From Brienomyrus brachyistius (lineage: Eukaryota; Chordata; Actinopteri; Osteoglossiformes; Mormyridae), in NCBI RefSeq assembly GCF_023856365.1, contig NC_064536.1, positions 39,749,276-39,813,275 on the forward strand: a DNA stretch of 64,000 nucleotides. Direction: 5' to 3'. Below are positions 38,001-47,724 of this stretch, in pieces. Position 1 is the first letter of the stretch, and each line of letters starts with the position of its first letter. Position numbers and translations under genes: made by a program. Under the pieces are notes generated by a model. That model ran no database searches. It saw nothing but the letters and a program-made list of their open reading frames with translations, and had not been told where the DNA came from.

Positions 38001-41000
38001 CCACGGCTTCCTAGCTCATCGGTCATGGCTCAGCTCGCTGCCTCCTAGCTCACAGGACGCGGCTCAGCTTGGGGCATCCCAGCTTGCGGAACGCGGCTCA
38101 GCTCGTGGCCTCTCAGCTCACGGCTTCCTAGCTCGCGACACGCAGCTCAGCCTGCGGCCTCCTCGCTCGCGCCACGCGGCTCAGCTCAGAGCCTCATTGC
38201 TCACGCCACGCGGCTCAGCTCGTGGTCTTCCAGCTCATGCCACGCAGCTCTGTTCACAGCCTCGTACCTCACGCCTTCCTCGAGTGATCTGATGGCGGAA
38301 AAAATTGACCTCCAGAGATTGTATTATTTTATTTTAGCTGGGCTTCTAGGCACAAAATTCTCTAAATATCGCTTTCTTAAAAAGGAGTCCGAGGAGTCTT
38401 TTATTTCGAGAAAATATTTATTAGTGTCCGATATTGACTGGGTCTGGCTACAGATGGCAGGAGAGGATGACAAATTGTTGGATGCTTTAGACTACGATTT
38501 CAGCAATGTTTTTGAGGCCTCTTAGCTTGCGGGACACAGCTCAGAACACGGCTTCCTAGCTCATCGGTCATGGCTCAGCTCGCTGCCTCCTAGCTCACAG
38601 GACGCAGCTCAGCTTGGGGCATCCCAGCTTGCGGAACGCGGCTCAGCTCGTGGCCTCTCAGCTCACGGCTTCCTAGCTCGCGACACGCAGCTCAGCCTGC
38701 GGCCTCCTCGCTCGCGCCACGCGGCTCAGCTCAGAGCCTCATTGCTCACGCCACGTGGCTCAGCTCGTGGTCTTCCAGCTCATGCCACGCAGCTCTGTTC
38801 ACAGCCTCCTACCTCACGCCTTCCTCGAGTGATCTGATGGCGGAAAAAATTGCCCTCCAGAGATTGTATTATTTTATTTTAGCTGGGTTTCTCGGAACAA
38901 AATTCTCTAAATATCGCTTTCTTAAAAAGGAGTCCGAGGAGTCTTTTATTTCGAGAAAATATTTATGAGTGTCCGATATTGACTGGGTCTGGCTACAGAT
39001 GGCAGGAGAGGATGACAAATTGTTGGATGCTTTAGACTATGATTTCAGCAATGTTTGAGGCCTCTTAGCTTGCGGGACACGGCTCAGACCACGGCTTCCT
39101 AGCTCATCGGTCATGGCTCAGCTCGCTGCCTCCTAGCTCACAGGACGCGGCTCAGCTTGGGGCATCCTAGCTTGCGGAACGCGGCTCAGCTCGTGGCCTC
39201 TCAGCTCACTGCTTCCTAGCTCGCGACACGCAGCTCAGCCTGCGGCCTCCTCGCTCGCGCCACGCGGCTCAGCTCAGAGCCTCATTGCTCACGCCACGCG
39301 GCTCAGCTCGTGGTCTTCCAGCTCATGCCACGCAGCGCTGTTCACAGCCTCCTACCTCACGCCTTCCTCGAGTGATCTGATGCCGGAAAAAATTGCCCTC
39401 CAGAGATTGTATTATTTTATTTTAGCTGGGTTTCTAGGCACAAAATTCTCTAAATATCGCTTTCTTAAAAAGGAGTCCGAGGAGTCTTTTATTTCGAGAA
39501 AATATTTAGTAGTGTCCGATATTCACTGGGTCTGGCTACAGATGGCCGGAGAGGATGACAAATTGTTGGATGCTTTAGACTACGATTTCAGCAATGTTTG
39601 AGGCCTCACCTTGCGGGACACGGCTCAGACCACGGCTTCCTAGCTCATCGGTCATGGCTCAGCTCGCTGCCTCCTAGCTCACAGGACGCGGCTCAGCTTG
39701 GGGCATCCCAGCTTGCGGAACGCGGCTCAGCTCGTGGCCTCTCAGCTCACGGCTTCCTAGCTCGCGACACGCAGCTCAGCCTGCGGCCTCCTCGCTCGCG
39801 CCACGCGGCTCAGCTCAGAGCCTCATTGCTCACGCCACGCGGCTCAGCTCGTGGTCTTCCAGCTCATGCCACGCAGCTCTGTTCACAGCCTCGTACCTCA
39901 CGCCTTCCTCGAGTGATCTGATGGCGGAAAAAATTGCCCTTCAGAGATTGTATTTTTTTATTTTAGCTGGGCTTCTAGGCACAAAATTCTCTAAATATCG
40001 CTTTCTTAAAAAGGAGTCCGAGGAGTCTTTTATTTCGAGAAAATATTTATTAGTGTCCGATATTGACTGGGTCTGGCTACAGATGGCAGGAGAGGATGAC
40101 AAATTGTTGGATGCTTTAGACTACGATTTCAGCAATGTTTTTGAGGCCTCTTAGCTTGCGGGACACGGCTCAGACCACGGCTTCCTAGCTCATCGGTCAT
40201 GGCTCAGCTCGCTGCCTCCTAGCTCACAGGACGCGGCTCAGCTTGGGGCATCCCAGCTTGCGGAACGCGGCTCAGCTCGTGGCCTCTCAGCTCACGGCTT
40301 CCTAGCTCGCGACACGCAGCTCAGCCTGCAGCCTCCTCGCTCGCGCCACGCGGCTCAGCTCAGAGCCTCATTGCTCACGCCACGCGGCTCAGCTCGTGGT
40401 CTTCCAGCTCATGCCATGCAGCTCTGTTCACAGCCTCCTACCTCACGCCTTCCTCGAGTGATCTGATGGCGGAAAAAATTGCCCTCCAGAGATTGTATTA
40501 TTTTATTTTAGCTGGGTTTCTCGGAACAAAATTCTCTAAATATCGCTTTCTTAAAAAGGAGTCTGAGGAGTCTTTTATTTTGAGAAAATATTTAGTAGTG
40601 TCCGATATTGACTGGGTCTGGCTACAGATGGCAGGAGAGGATGACAAATTGTTGGATGCTTTAGACTACGATTTCAGCAATGTTTGAGGCCTCTTAGCTT
40701 GCGGGACACGGCTCAGACCACGGCTTCCTAGCTCATCGGTCATGGCTCAGCTCGCTGCCTCCTAGCTCACAGGACGCGGCTCAGCTTGGGGCATCCCAGC
40801 TTGCGGAACGCGGCTCAGCTCGTGGCCTCTCAGCTCACGGCTTCCTAGCTCGCGACACGCAGCTCAGCCTGCGGCCTCCTCGCTCGCGCCACGCGGCTCA
40901 GCTCAGAGCCTCATTGCTCACGCCACGCGGCTCAGCTCGTGGTCTTCCAGCTCATGCCACGCAGCGCTGTTCACAGCCTCCTACCTCACGCCTTCCTCGA

Positions 41001-42637
41001 GTGATCTGATGGCGGAAAAAATTGCCCTCCAGAGATTGTATTATTTTATTTTAGCTGGCTTTCTCGGAACAAAATTCTCTAAATATCGCTTTCTTAAAAA
41101 GGAGTCCGAGGAGTCTTTTATTTCGAGAAAATATTTATTAGTGTCCGATATTGACTGGGTCTGGCTACAGATGGCAGGAGAGGATGACAAATTGTTGGAT
41201 GCTTTAGACTATGATTTCAGCAATGTTTGAGGCCTCTTAGCTTGCGGGACACGGCTCAGACCACGGCTTCCTAGCTCATCGGTCATGGCTCAGCTCGCTG
41301 CCTCCTAGCTCACAGGACGCGGCTCAGCTTGGGGCATCCTAGCTTGCGGAACGCGGCTCAGCTCGTGGCCTCTCAGCTCACTGCTTCCTAGCTCGCGACA
41401 CGCAGCTCAGCCTGCGGCCTCCTCGCTCGCGCCACGCGGCTCAGCTCAGAGCCTCATTGCTCACGCCACGCGGCTCAGCTCGTGGTCTTCCAGCTCATGC
41501 CACGCAGCGCTGTTCACAGCCTCCTACCTCACGCCTTCCTCGAGTAATCTGATGCCGGAAAAAATTGCCCTCCAGAGATTGTATTATTTTATTTTAGCTG
41601 GGTTTCTAGGCACAAAATTCTCTAAATATCGCTTTCTTAACAAGGAGTCCGAGGAGTCTTTTATTTCGAGAAAATATTTAGTAGTGTCCGATATTGACTG
41701 GGTCTGGCTACAGATGGCAGGAGAGGATGACAAATTGTTGGATGCTTTAGACTACGATTTCAGCAATGTTTGAGGCCTCTTAGCTTGCGGGACAAGGCTC
41801 AGACCACGGCTTCCTAGCTCATCGGTCATGGCTCAGCTCGCTGCCTCCTAGCTCACAGGACGCGGCTCAGCTTGGGGCATCCCAGCTTGCGGAACGCGGC
41901 TCAGCTCGTGGCCTCTCAGCTCACGGCTTCCTAGCTCGCGACACGCAGCTCAGCCTGCGGCCTCCTCGCTCGCGCCACGCGGCTCAGCTCAGAGCCTCAT
42001 TGCTCACGCCACGCGGCTCAGCTCATGGTCTTCCAGCTCATGCCACGCAGCTCTGTTCACAGCCTCCTACCTCACGCCTTCCTCGAGTGATCTGATGGCG
42101 GAAAAAATTGCCCTCCAGAGATTGTATTATTTTATTTTAGCTGGGCTTCTAGGCACAAAATTCTCTAAATATCGCTTTCTTAAAAAGGAGTCCGAGGAGT
42201 CTTTTATTTCGAGAAAATATTTAGTAGTGTCCGATATTGACTGGGTCTGGCTACAGATGGCAGGAGAGGATGACAAATTGTTGGATGCTTTAGACTACGA
42301 TTTCAGCAATGTTTGAGGCCTCTTAGCTTGCGGGACACGGCTCAGACCACGGCTTCCTAGCTCATCGGTCATGGTTCAGCTCGCTGCCTCCTAGCTCACA
42401 GGACGCGGCTCAGCTTGGGGCATCCCAGCTTGCGGAACGCGGCTCAGCTCGTGGCCTCTCAGCTCACAGCTTCCTAGCTCGCGACACGCAGCTCAGCCTG
42501 CGGCCTCCTCGCTCGCGCCACGCGGCTCAGCTCAGAGCCTCATTGCTCGCGCCACGCGGCTCAGCTCGTGGTCTTCCAGCTCATGCCACGCAGCTCTGTT
42601 CACGGCCTCCTACCTCACGCCTTCCTCGAGTGATCTG
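29051..42637 (+). repeat. Satellite block III: block-I-like monomers with 3- and 4-mer periodicity
   Basis: Twenty-five monomers with module ATGs at 29051, 29594, 30137, 30680, 31225, 31768, 32311, 32856, 33399, 33942, 34487, 35032, 35575, 36118, 36663, 37208, 37751, 38292, 38837, 39380, 39921, 40466, 41009, 41552 and 42095. None has the T6 frameshift. The variant FILRKYLVV marks 31225, 32856, 35032 and 40466. The pattern repeats at 1,631 bp (30,680-33,941), then 2,176 bp (33,942-37,750), then 1,629 bp (37,751-41,008). One copy (38837) has a nonsense change. Confidence 0.9.
38837..39058 (+). pseudogene. Satellite module with nonsense mutation at codon 44
   Basis: Where other copies read tatttattagtg, this copy reads tatttatgagtg, which turns the leucine codon 44 (TTA) into TGA at 38,966-38,968. 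The rest of the module is uninterrupted. The change is private to this monomer. Confidence 0.88.
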
Positions 42638-42825
42638 ATGGCGGAAAAAATTGCCCTCCAGAGATTGTATTATTTTATTTTAGCCGTGTTTCTAGGCACA
42701 AAATTCTCTAAATATCACTTCTCAAAAAGGAGTCCGAGGAGTCTTTTATTTCGAGAAAATATTTATTAGTGTCTGAGTCTGACTTGGTCTCACTCCAGAA
42801 GGCAGGAGAGGATGACAAATTGTTG
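42638..42825 (+). pseudogene. Terminal, diverged and truncated satellite module at the array edge
   Basis: The module starts normally (ATGGCGGAAAAA) but accumulates private changes (tttagccgtgtttct; a one-base loss in cacttctcaaaaagg near 42,718; gtctgagtctgacttggtctcactcc near 42,772-42,797). It ends at gacaaattgttgg, where unrelated AT-rich sequence takes over. The frameshift leads to an early TAG. Greater divergence at an array edge is what weaker homogenisation at boundaries predicts. Confidence 0.92.
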
Positions 42826-43029
42826 GTTATATTAAAGCTATATTTATTATTTAATCATATTTGGCATTTTAATTTCATTAAATGGATGTTCTTTGTATTA
42901 GATGTTTTCTATGTGAGAAATAAATTTCATTTTGTTGTTTTATCATAGTTTTTTTATTCTTTTAATTAAGAGTCCAAAGCTCGTAGTGCTATGGAACCTT
43001 ATTGTTTTTCGTAGGATTTGTTTTTATTT
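42826..43029. other. AT-rich flank of the satellite array
   Basis: About 200 bp of AT-rich single-copy-looking sequence adjoins the last monomer. It contains a canonical AATAAA (agaaataaattt, near 42,919) followed by T-rich sequence, which could act as a plus-strand polyadenylation signal for any transcript leaving the array. There is no ORF and no mobile-element terminus that I recognise at the junction. Confidence 0.6.
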
Positions 43030-44036
43030 TTCTTCCCTAAATCTGAATGGGCAGCCTAAACTGTAAGACCTCGGCCGACCAAATTCGGCAGGAAGATGTC
43101 AATTCCTACCCACTATTCAGACTGTCCGACCCAAGTCTGTCAGCCAGATGAGCCCAACACGTTTTGGTTGATATCTCCTGTCCTGTTAGTCCTACAATCG
43201 AAATTCCGATACAGACAGCCTTGCCCTACCAACTTGCCATTTGGACTATGAAGCCCCACCTACTTAGATTTTTTGCTAATTTGCATAATTTGGAAATCCT
43301 ACTTCTGCCTTAAAGTCTGACCAAATCAGACAAATGAGGTGTCAAACTGATCAGTCCTCTGAGCTGATGAACATATATAAAAAAGCATGATATTTCTGTA
43401 TGATACGGCCATCAGCCATGACCAAATTTGAAATGCTAACCCCATGTTCCATTCTGGGGACACCAAACAAAGCGGGCTGCATTTAGTCAATAGGGGGCGC
43501 TACAAATGCCTACTTCCAATATCTCCTGAACTGCTTTGCCTATCCAAAGGAAATTTGGCACATGTGTACTATGGCCAAACCTGAGGTCAGACCCGTAATA
43601 TGACAGTCATAAGTCATACAATGGTGGCCATAATTAGCCAATGAAAAGCAAGCATGCATTTCACAGGCCTAGCAATCACCAATCTCAACTAAATCTGGAT
43701 GATCCATGTGACTACAGACCCTGACCTCACCCTGGTAAGAGCACCATAGTCTGCCAGATGAGAGCGCTACAGCAACAACTTTTGCCGTTTCTGCCTATTT
43801 CTCCAGAACTGTCAAGCGTACAGTTGACATTTATTGCCAAGCCAATTCAGTATGTCAAGCCAAATCAAACAACATGTAGAACTTAGTTCTCCATATTTGC
43901 ACTTTTGCATGATTTAGGTAGGTCTGATAACAGGACTTTTCGTTAACCTCCTAGAATTTTCATCCAACCTACATGAATCTGGTATCATTCAAATCAGGAG
44001 ACCGTCCTCATAAATAATTACTCAAAAAATCCTAAA

Positions 44037-44250
44037 GTTTCTGTAAAGTACGGCAACCAGCCATACTCACACCATACAGGTGGCACGCCCATTTCAATCA
44101 GACAGCTGTATCTCAGGCCTGTCTCAGCCAATCACTACCAAACTTGAATAAATCCTGTTAGGACAGTAGTGGGGGTAGGCCCTCCAAATCTGGTGCCAAA
44201 CGGTCAAACGGGGGTGGCACAGCAATTTAACATGTGTCTCTAAACCTGCA
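44037..44250 (+). repeat. Diverged direct repeat, copy 1
   Basis: It shares the ordered blocks 'ctgtaaagtacggcaaccagcc', 'ccatttcaatcagacagctgtatctcaggc', 'ccaatcactaccaaacttga' and 'ctggtgccaaacggtcaaac' with 44,507-44,720, with many point differences and small indels. Spacing between copies is about 470 bp. Confidence 0.7.
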
Positions 44251-44506
44251 AAATCAGTGAAACTGACATTTTCCTCATTCTGTTCTACTGACATATTAAT
44301 AGTCAAAATCCTTTGTACTGCAAGTTCTGTGAGTCCTGCCAAATCAAGATATATGTACTGTCCAATGACAGTGATTTGCATTCCGTCATGATGTTTAAAA
44401 ACTCAATAAATGCCATATTCCTACAATGTACACCCCAGCTAGGTCATTCTGGTCTCAGGTCAATTATGACACTGCCCTTATGGATGATTCATAAAAATAA
44501 CTTGAC

Positions 44507-44720
44507 CTGCCTGTACAGTATGGCCACCAGCCACAACCAACCCTGCACCATTTCCATACTCATTTCAATCAGGTGTCTTTATCTCAGGCATGCTTCAACC
44601 AATCCTCACCAAATTTGACCGACTAATGTAGCACGAGACCACAAACAGACCCTCCATGTTTGGTGCCAATCGGTCAAACAGAGGCGCTAAGGCCACTGTC
44701 TATAAATGTCTAACACCCAC
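44507..44720 (+). repeat. Diverged direct repeat, copy 2
   Basis: It carries the corresponding blocks gtacagtatggccaccagcc, catttcaatcaggtgtc, tttatctcaggcatgc, ccaatcctcaccaaatttga and ttggtgccaatcggtcaaac in the same order as copy 1 at 44,037. Confidence 0.7.
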
Positions 44721-45345
44721 CATAGCAAATTCAGCTGAAATGTCCTTATTTCTCATAGAACCTTCAATGATACTTCAGGCTGTGTACACTGCAGCAATTG
44801 GAATTTTTAAATAAATTGGCCAGCAGGTGGAGTCAGTGCACCATTTATAAAATTCAATTCAATACTATCAGCCGTCCTCTTGTCTAAATGAACAGCCTAG
44901 AACAGGATACAGCATGATATTACTGCTGTTACATGCAGCAGTCCCGCAACTCAGCACTTTGTTAATAATATACAACACAGCCTATGTTTACACAAGCAGT
45001 ATAAACAAAGCAACCCTGTAAGATCTAGACTTATCAGACCAGGTATGAAGGTGCCTAAATCTACCAACTAGTCAGACCATCAGACGCCTAACCATGCATT
45101 CAGTCAAGCTCAGGCACTCCACCACTGGGTTCTACATTCTGTCCTACATTTGCTGACCTTTTAGACCAACACTCAACAATCTCCATCCTCATTTCTACCT
45201 ACTATTCAGACTATCTGACCCAAACAAGTCCTGTTCTGTCGGACATCTGCTGACCTATAGTTCTGTTTGACTTTCTAGTACGCTCCTCTACTGTTTGTCC
45301 TACCAAGACGACCATCTTACGCTTTGGACCCGTTCCTTACTGCCT

Positions 45346-45596
45346 GCAGTTATATTTTGATTTGTGTTTTTACTATCATTCTTTATATTAGGTCTTGACA
45401 ATCAGTAGGTTAAGATATGCATTGTTGTCATGACCTCGAGAGGTTCTGGCATGGGGGCGAGGGATTTATTAACAAAAACCAAAAACACGGAGAACACTAC
45501 AAAACAAAAAGGACCACTAAAGTAACTAAGAGAACAAAATGATCTACAAAGTGAAACTAGCTGCACAGGAACAGGCAGGGATTAAAAACATCAGAA
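45346..45596. other. No gene seen
   Basis: This is A-rich sequence on the plus strand (aacaaaaaccaaaaacacgg and similar) leading into a minisatellite. It starts with a T-rich stretch to about 45,420, then tcatgacctcgagaggttctggcatgggggcgagg. No coding or RNA feature is supported. Confidence 0.5.
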
Positions 45597-46226
45597 ACCA
45601 CTGGCAGAAAGAACATCAGCAGCACCAAGAACAATAGCAACAGCAAGAACATCAGCAGCACCAAGAACATCAGTAAGAACATCAACATCAGCAAGAACAT
45701 CATCAGCAGCAAAGAACATCACCAAGAAGATTAGCAGCAGCAAGAACATCAGCAGCAACAAAGAACATCAGCAGCAGCAAAAACATCTGCAGTAGCAAAG
45801 AACATCAGCAAGAAAATCAGCAGCAGCAAGAACATCAGCAGCAACAAGAACATCCGCAGCAGCAAAGAACATCATCAGCAGCAAATAACATCAGCAAGAA
45901 GATCAGCAGTAGCAAATAACATCAGCACAGAACATCCGCAGCAACAAAGAACATCAGCAAGAAGATCAGCAGCAGCAAATAACATCAGCACAGAACATCA
46001 GCAGCAACAAAGAACATCAGCAAGAAAATCAACAGCAGCAAGAACATCCGCAGCAGCAAATAACATCAGTAAGATCAACAGCAGCAAATAACATCAGCAC
46101 AGAACATGAGCAGCAGCAAAGAACATCAGCAAGAAAATCAACAGCAGCAAGAACATCAGCAGCAGCAAGAACATCCGCAGGAACAAGAACATCCGCAGCA
46201 GCAAGAACATCAGCAGCAACAACAAA
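45597..46226 (+). repeat. CAGCA/AAGAACATCAGCA minisatellite
   Basis: About 630 bp of imperfect tandem repetition of the words agcaagaacatc, agcagcaacaaagaacatc, agcagcaaataacatc and agcaagaaaatc, all built from AGC and ACATC triplets, with variable unit length (about 15 to 33 bp, mostly multiples of three). The minus strand is open for 74 codons (46,029-46,253), giving repeats of ADVLAA; this reflects stop-free triplet repetition and is not evidence of a gene. Confidence 0.92.
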
Positions 46227-46544
46227 TATATGAGTGATTTTATTTTTTATCATCTTATTTTTTATCTTTATATTTTTTATTATTTTTTTTTCTCTTAGCT
46301 TATTTGAATTATTTTAATTTATTTCATATTATCATTCTTCTTATCAGGTCTTTCCTTTTTGATTAATAAAAATATGGGAGGAATCCACTGAAATATAGGG
46401 ACAGCAAGTCCATGCACACAATGTTGGGGTCGGTAAGGATCCCGTGATATTGCAGCTGCAAAGTAAAATCACTAGATACTAAAACGCGGCAGCGGAGCCC
46501 CAGACATTCACCATGTCCAACTGAACTTTTCTAAGACAAAGCAG
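46227..46544. other. T-rich tract and unassigned sequence
   Basis: From 46,227 to about 46,340 the sequence is T-rich low complexity (tttttatcatcttattttttatc). From 46,380 to 46,544 there is mixed sequence with no ORF or recognisable element. Confidence 0.5.
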
Positions 46545-46665
46545 AACATTTGGTACTCAATCAGACGAAATACGCCAAAGATACAACTTCGTTTGTCTTC
46601 ATTGGCTCCATATATATAGGCGCTTGCAACATGATTAGTTTAATGAAACAGCACCTACCGGCATT
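46545..46665 (+). mobile_element. LINE reverse-transcriptase fragment, copy A (LHWL segment)
   Basis: The conceptual plus-strand translation around 46,590-46,650 gives CLHWLHIYRRLQHD followed by a stop. This resembles the conserved SLHWLPV segment near the C-terminal side of the reverse transcriptase in L2/CR1-like LINEs. At DNA level it pairs with 46,815-46,935 as a diverged direct repeat (ggtactcaatcagac versus ggtattcagtcagcc at the left end; gaaacagcacctac versus ggaatagcacctaac at the right). Short and decayed. Confidence 0.5.
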
Positions 46666-46814
46666 CGATCCCTCGATGGTCAGCATGCCAACCTCACCCG
46701 CTGATCCTAATGTCTTCTGTTTGAGTCCAATGTCCCGATCCAGTCATGGATATAGCCCACAGCACAGCTCACATACTTTTTCCATCTTCATCCGATCCGT
46801 TCAAAACTAAGAAG

Positions 46815-46935
46815 TCTGGTATTCAGTCAGCCCAAACGCTCCAATGATACACCGTACCTTGTCTCTCTTCACTGGCTCTCTGTAGATGCTGGCACCAAGT
46901 TCAGAGTAATGGAATAGCACCTAACTATAAGTACT
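46815..46935 (+). mobile_element. LINE reverse-transcriptase fragment, copy B (LHWL segment)
   Basis: Translation gives PYLVSLHWLSVDAGTKFRVM and then a stop. This is a recognisable version of the LINE reverse-transcriptase segment around SLHWLPV..R..FK. It lies about 268 bp downstream of copy A in the same orientation. The two may be separate insertions or an internal duplication within one element. Confidence 0.6.
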
Positions 46936-47670
46936 TCCACCCACCTACTGTACGTCCTGTCCCTCTGTGGCCAGAGGACAGAGTGACGTAGAAGTTCTAG
47001 AACTGCGTCAACACAGCTGCCCGTCATATCGCGATTAAACCCGATAGCCAATGAGAAACGGGATTACGTAAGTACAGGGTAAACTTGCAAAACAAACACG
47101 TTTCACCGCCCTTTCAAATAAAAACGGAAATGCGGTCCACATGTAAGTTTATTTTACCACTGCTTTGACCACGCAATTATTAGCTAAATATAAACATGGG
47201 TCGCTTAGAGATTTACAAAAAAGCTGTAGTAACTGGTAAAAGTAATTTTCGTAGCAGCAGCTAGTCGCCTTACTAATCGTTACCTCCCACTTATTTTCAT
47301 CTATTTACTATTTTGCATAAAAAGAGAGATCGGAATCATTTGAAACTAAGCATCCAATCAGAATCCCCCGGTCCCACTCTGTGTTCCGGTGTCTTGTATT
47401 TCCTAAGTCCCGTATTTCTTTAGATTGAAGGTAACATCCCTACTAATAGTAATTGTTCTGTTATCATTGTATTACATTGAATTAATTAAAATATATTAGC
47501 TGTGAAAGTTTATTCCTTTGCTCTTTAGACGTCTAATTCAAAACAATGCGCCTGCGAATAGGTCCTTGTTTAATGATGTCATGGGTAGGAGCTCAAATTG
47601 TTGTAGTCACGACGTAGGGACTCGAGTTGTCCGTCTTTTACAGCTTGTTAGTCTTTGAAGGGATTATTTG
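46936..47670. other. No gene supported; scattered promoter-like words
   Basis: There is no credible ORF. A CRE-like tgacgta occurs near 46,983 and a good CCAAT box (atagccaatgagaaacggg) near 47,045-47,064. Base composition alternates between moderately CpG-containing and AT-rich. These motifs are too common to call a promoter on their own. Confidence 0.35.
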
Positions 47671-47695
47671 TATCGTAGCGCCGGCTGGGCTCATG

Positions 47696-47711
47696 TCCCA
47701 GCATGCCTCGC
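47696..47711 (+). promoter_or_regulatory. ZNF143-type site (TCCCAGCATGCCTCGC)
   Basis: The 16-base match fits the core of the vertebrate ZNF143/SBS motif (TCCCAGMATGCnnYGC), which marks many promoters. It sits in a locally CpG-richer stretch (cgtagcgccggctgggctc). The surrounding ~55 bp are also found in inverted orientation at 60,165-60,222, so the site may have been carried by a repeat. No adjacent gene is identified. Confidence 0.5.
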
Positions 47712-47724
47712 ATGCAAGTTGTAA

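Larger units (their letters stand above)
1..42825 (+). repeat. Composite ~543-bp satellite array, 79 head-to-tail monomers
   Basis: The whole interval is made of head-to-tail copies of one monomer, with no inversion or foreign insertion that I could find. Taking the module ATG as a landmark, I count 79 copies, from 318 to 42,638. The usual spacings are 541, 543 and 545 bp; they differ by two-base changes at the module junction (gcctcag versus gcctcttag, and gtttgag versus gtttttgag). A spacing of 542 marks copies with a one-base deletion. Single exceptions are 534 bp (first copy, 7-base deletion), 539 bp and 507 bp. Each monomer has a GC-rich half of ~320 bp built from 34-bp units and an AT-richer half of ~222 bp with a 73-codon ORF. 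Copies are nearly identical to the eye. The left end is outside the window. I do not recognise the family. A centromeric, pericentromeric or other heterochromatic location is plausible but not shown by the sequence. Confidence 0.98.
43030..45345. repeat. Old interspersed-repeat region with internally repeated segments
   Basis: No gene is visible. The stretch has the look of degenerate fish interspersed repeats: phrases such as tagggggcgctacaaatgcc, atctcctgaactgc, ggtgccaaacggtcaaac and ctgtatctcaggcctg recur in variant form. Two clear diverged direct copies are about 44,037-44,250 and 44,507-44,720; a further partial copy starts near 43,396 (acggccatcagccatgacc). A segment near 43,100 (cccactattcagactgtccgaccc) has a related copy near 45,203 (ctactattcagactatctgaccc). 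I cannot name the element class. Confidence 0.55.

Noticed and set aside
1..42825. CENP-B box in the monomer
   Set aside because: The nearest word, TTTCGAGAAAATATTT, has the TTCG part but lacks the required CGGG part. No other candidate was seen on either strand.
1..42825. CRISPR array
   Set aside because: The repeats are contiguous and nearly identical with no unique spacers, and the surrounding sequence is vertebrate.
1..42825. Ribosomal DNA spacer repeats
   Set aside because: The GC-rich repeats recall rDNA spacers, but no 18S, 5.8S or 28S sequence adjoins the array in this window.
46029..46253. Minus-strand ORF of 74 codons in the 45.6-kb minisatellite
   Set aside because: It is a translation of stop-free triplet repeats with no non-repetitive coding content.
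47703..47723. ATGCCTCGCATGCAAGTT followed by gtaagt, as a plus-strand first exon
   Set aside because: The six codons coincide with a ZNF143-type site and a repeat shared with 60.2 kb. There is no further support for an exon.
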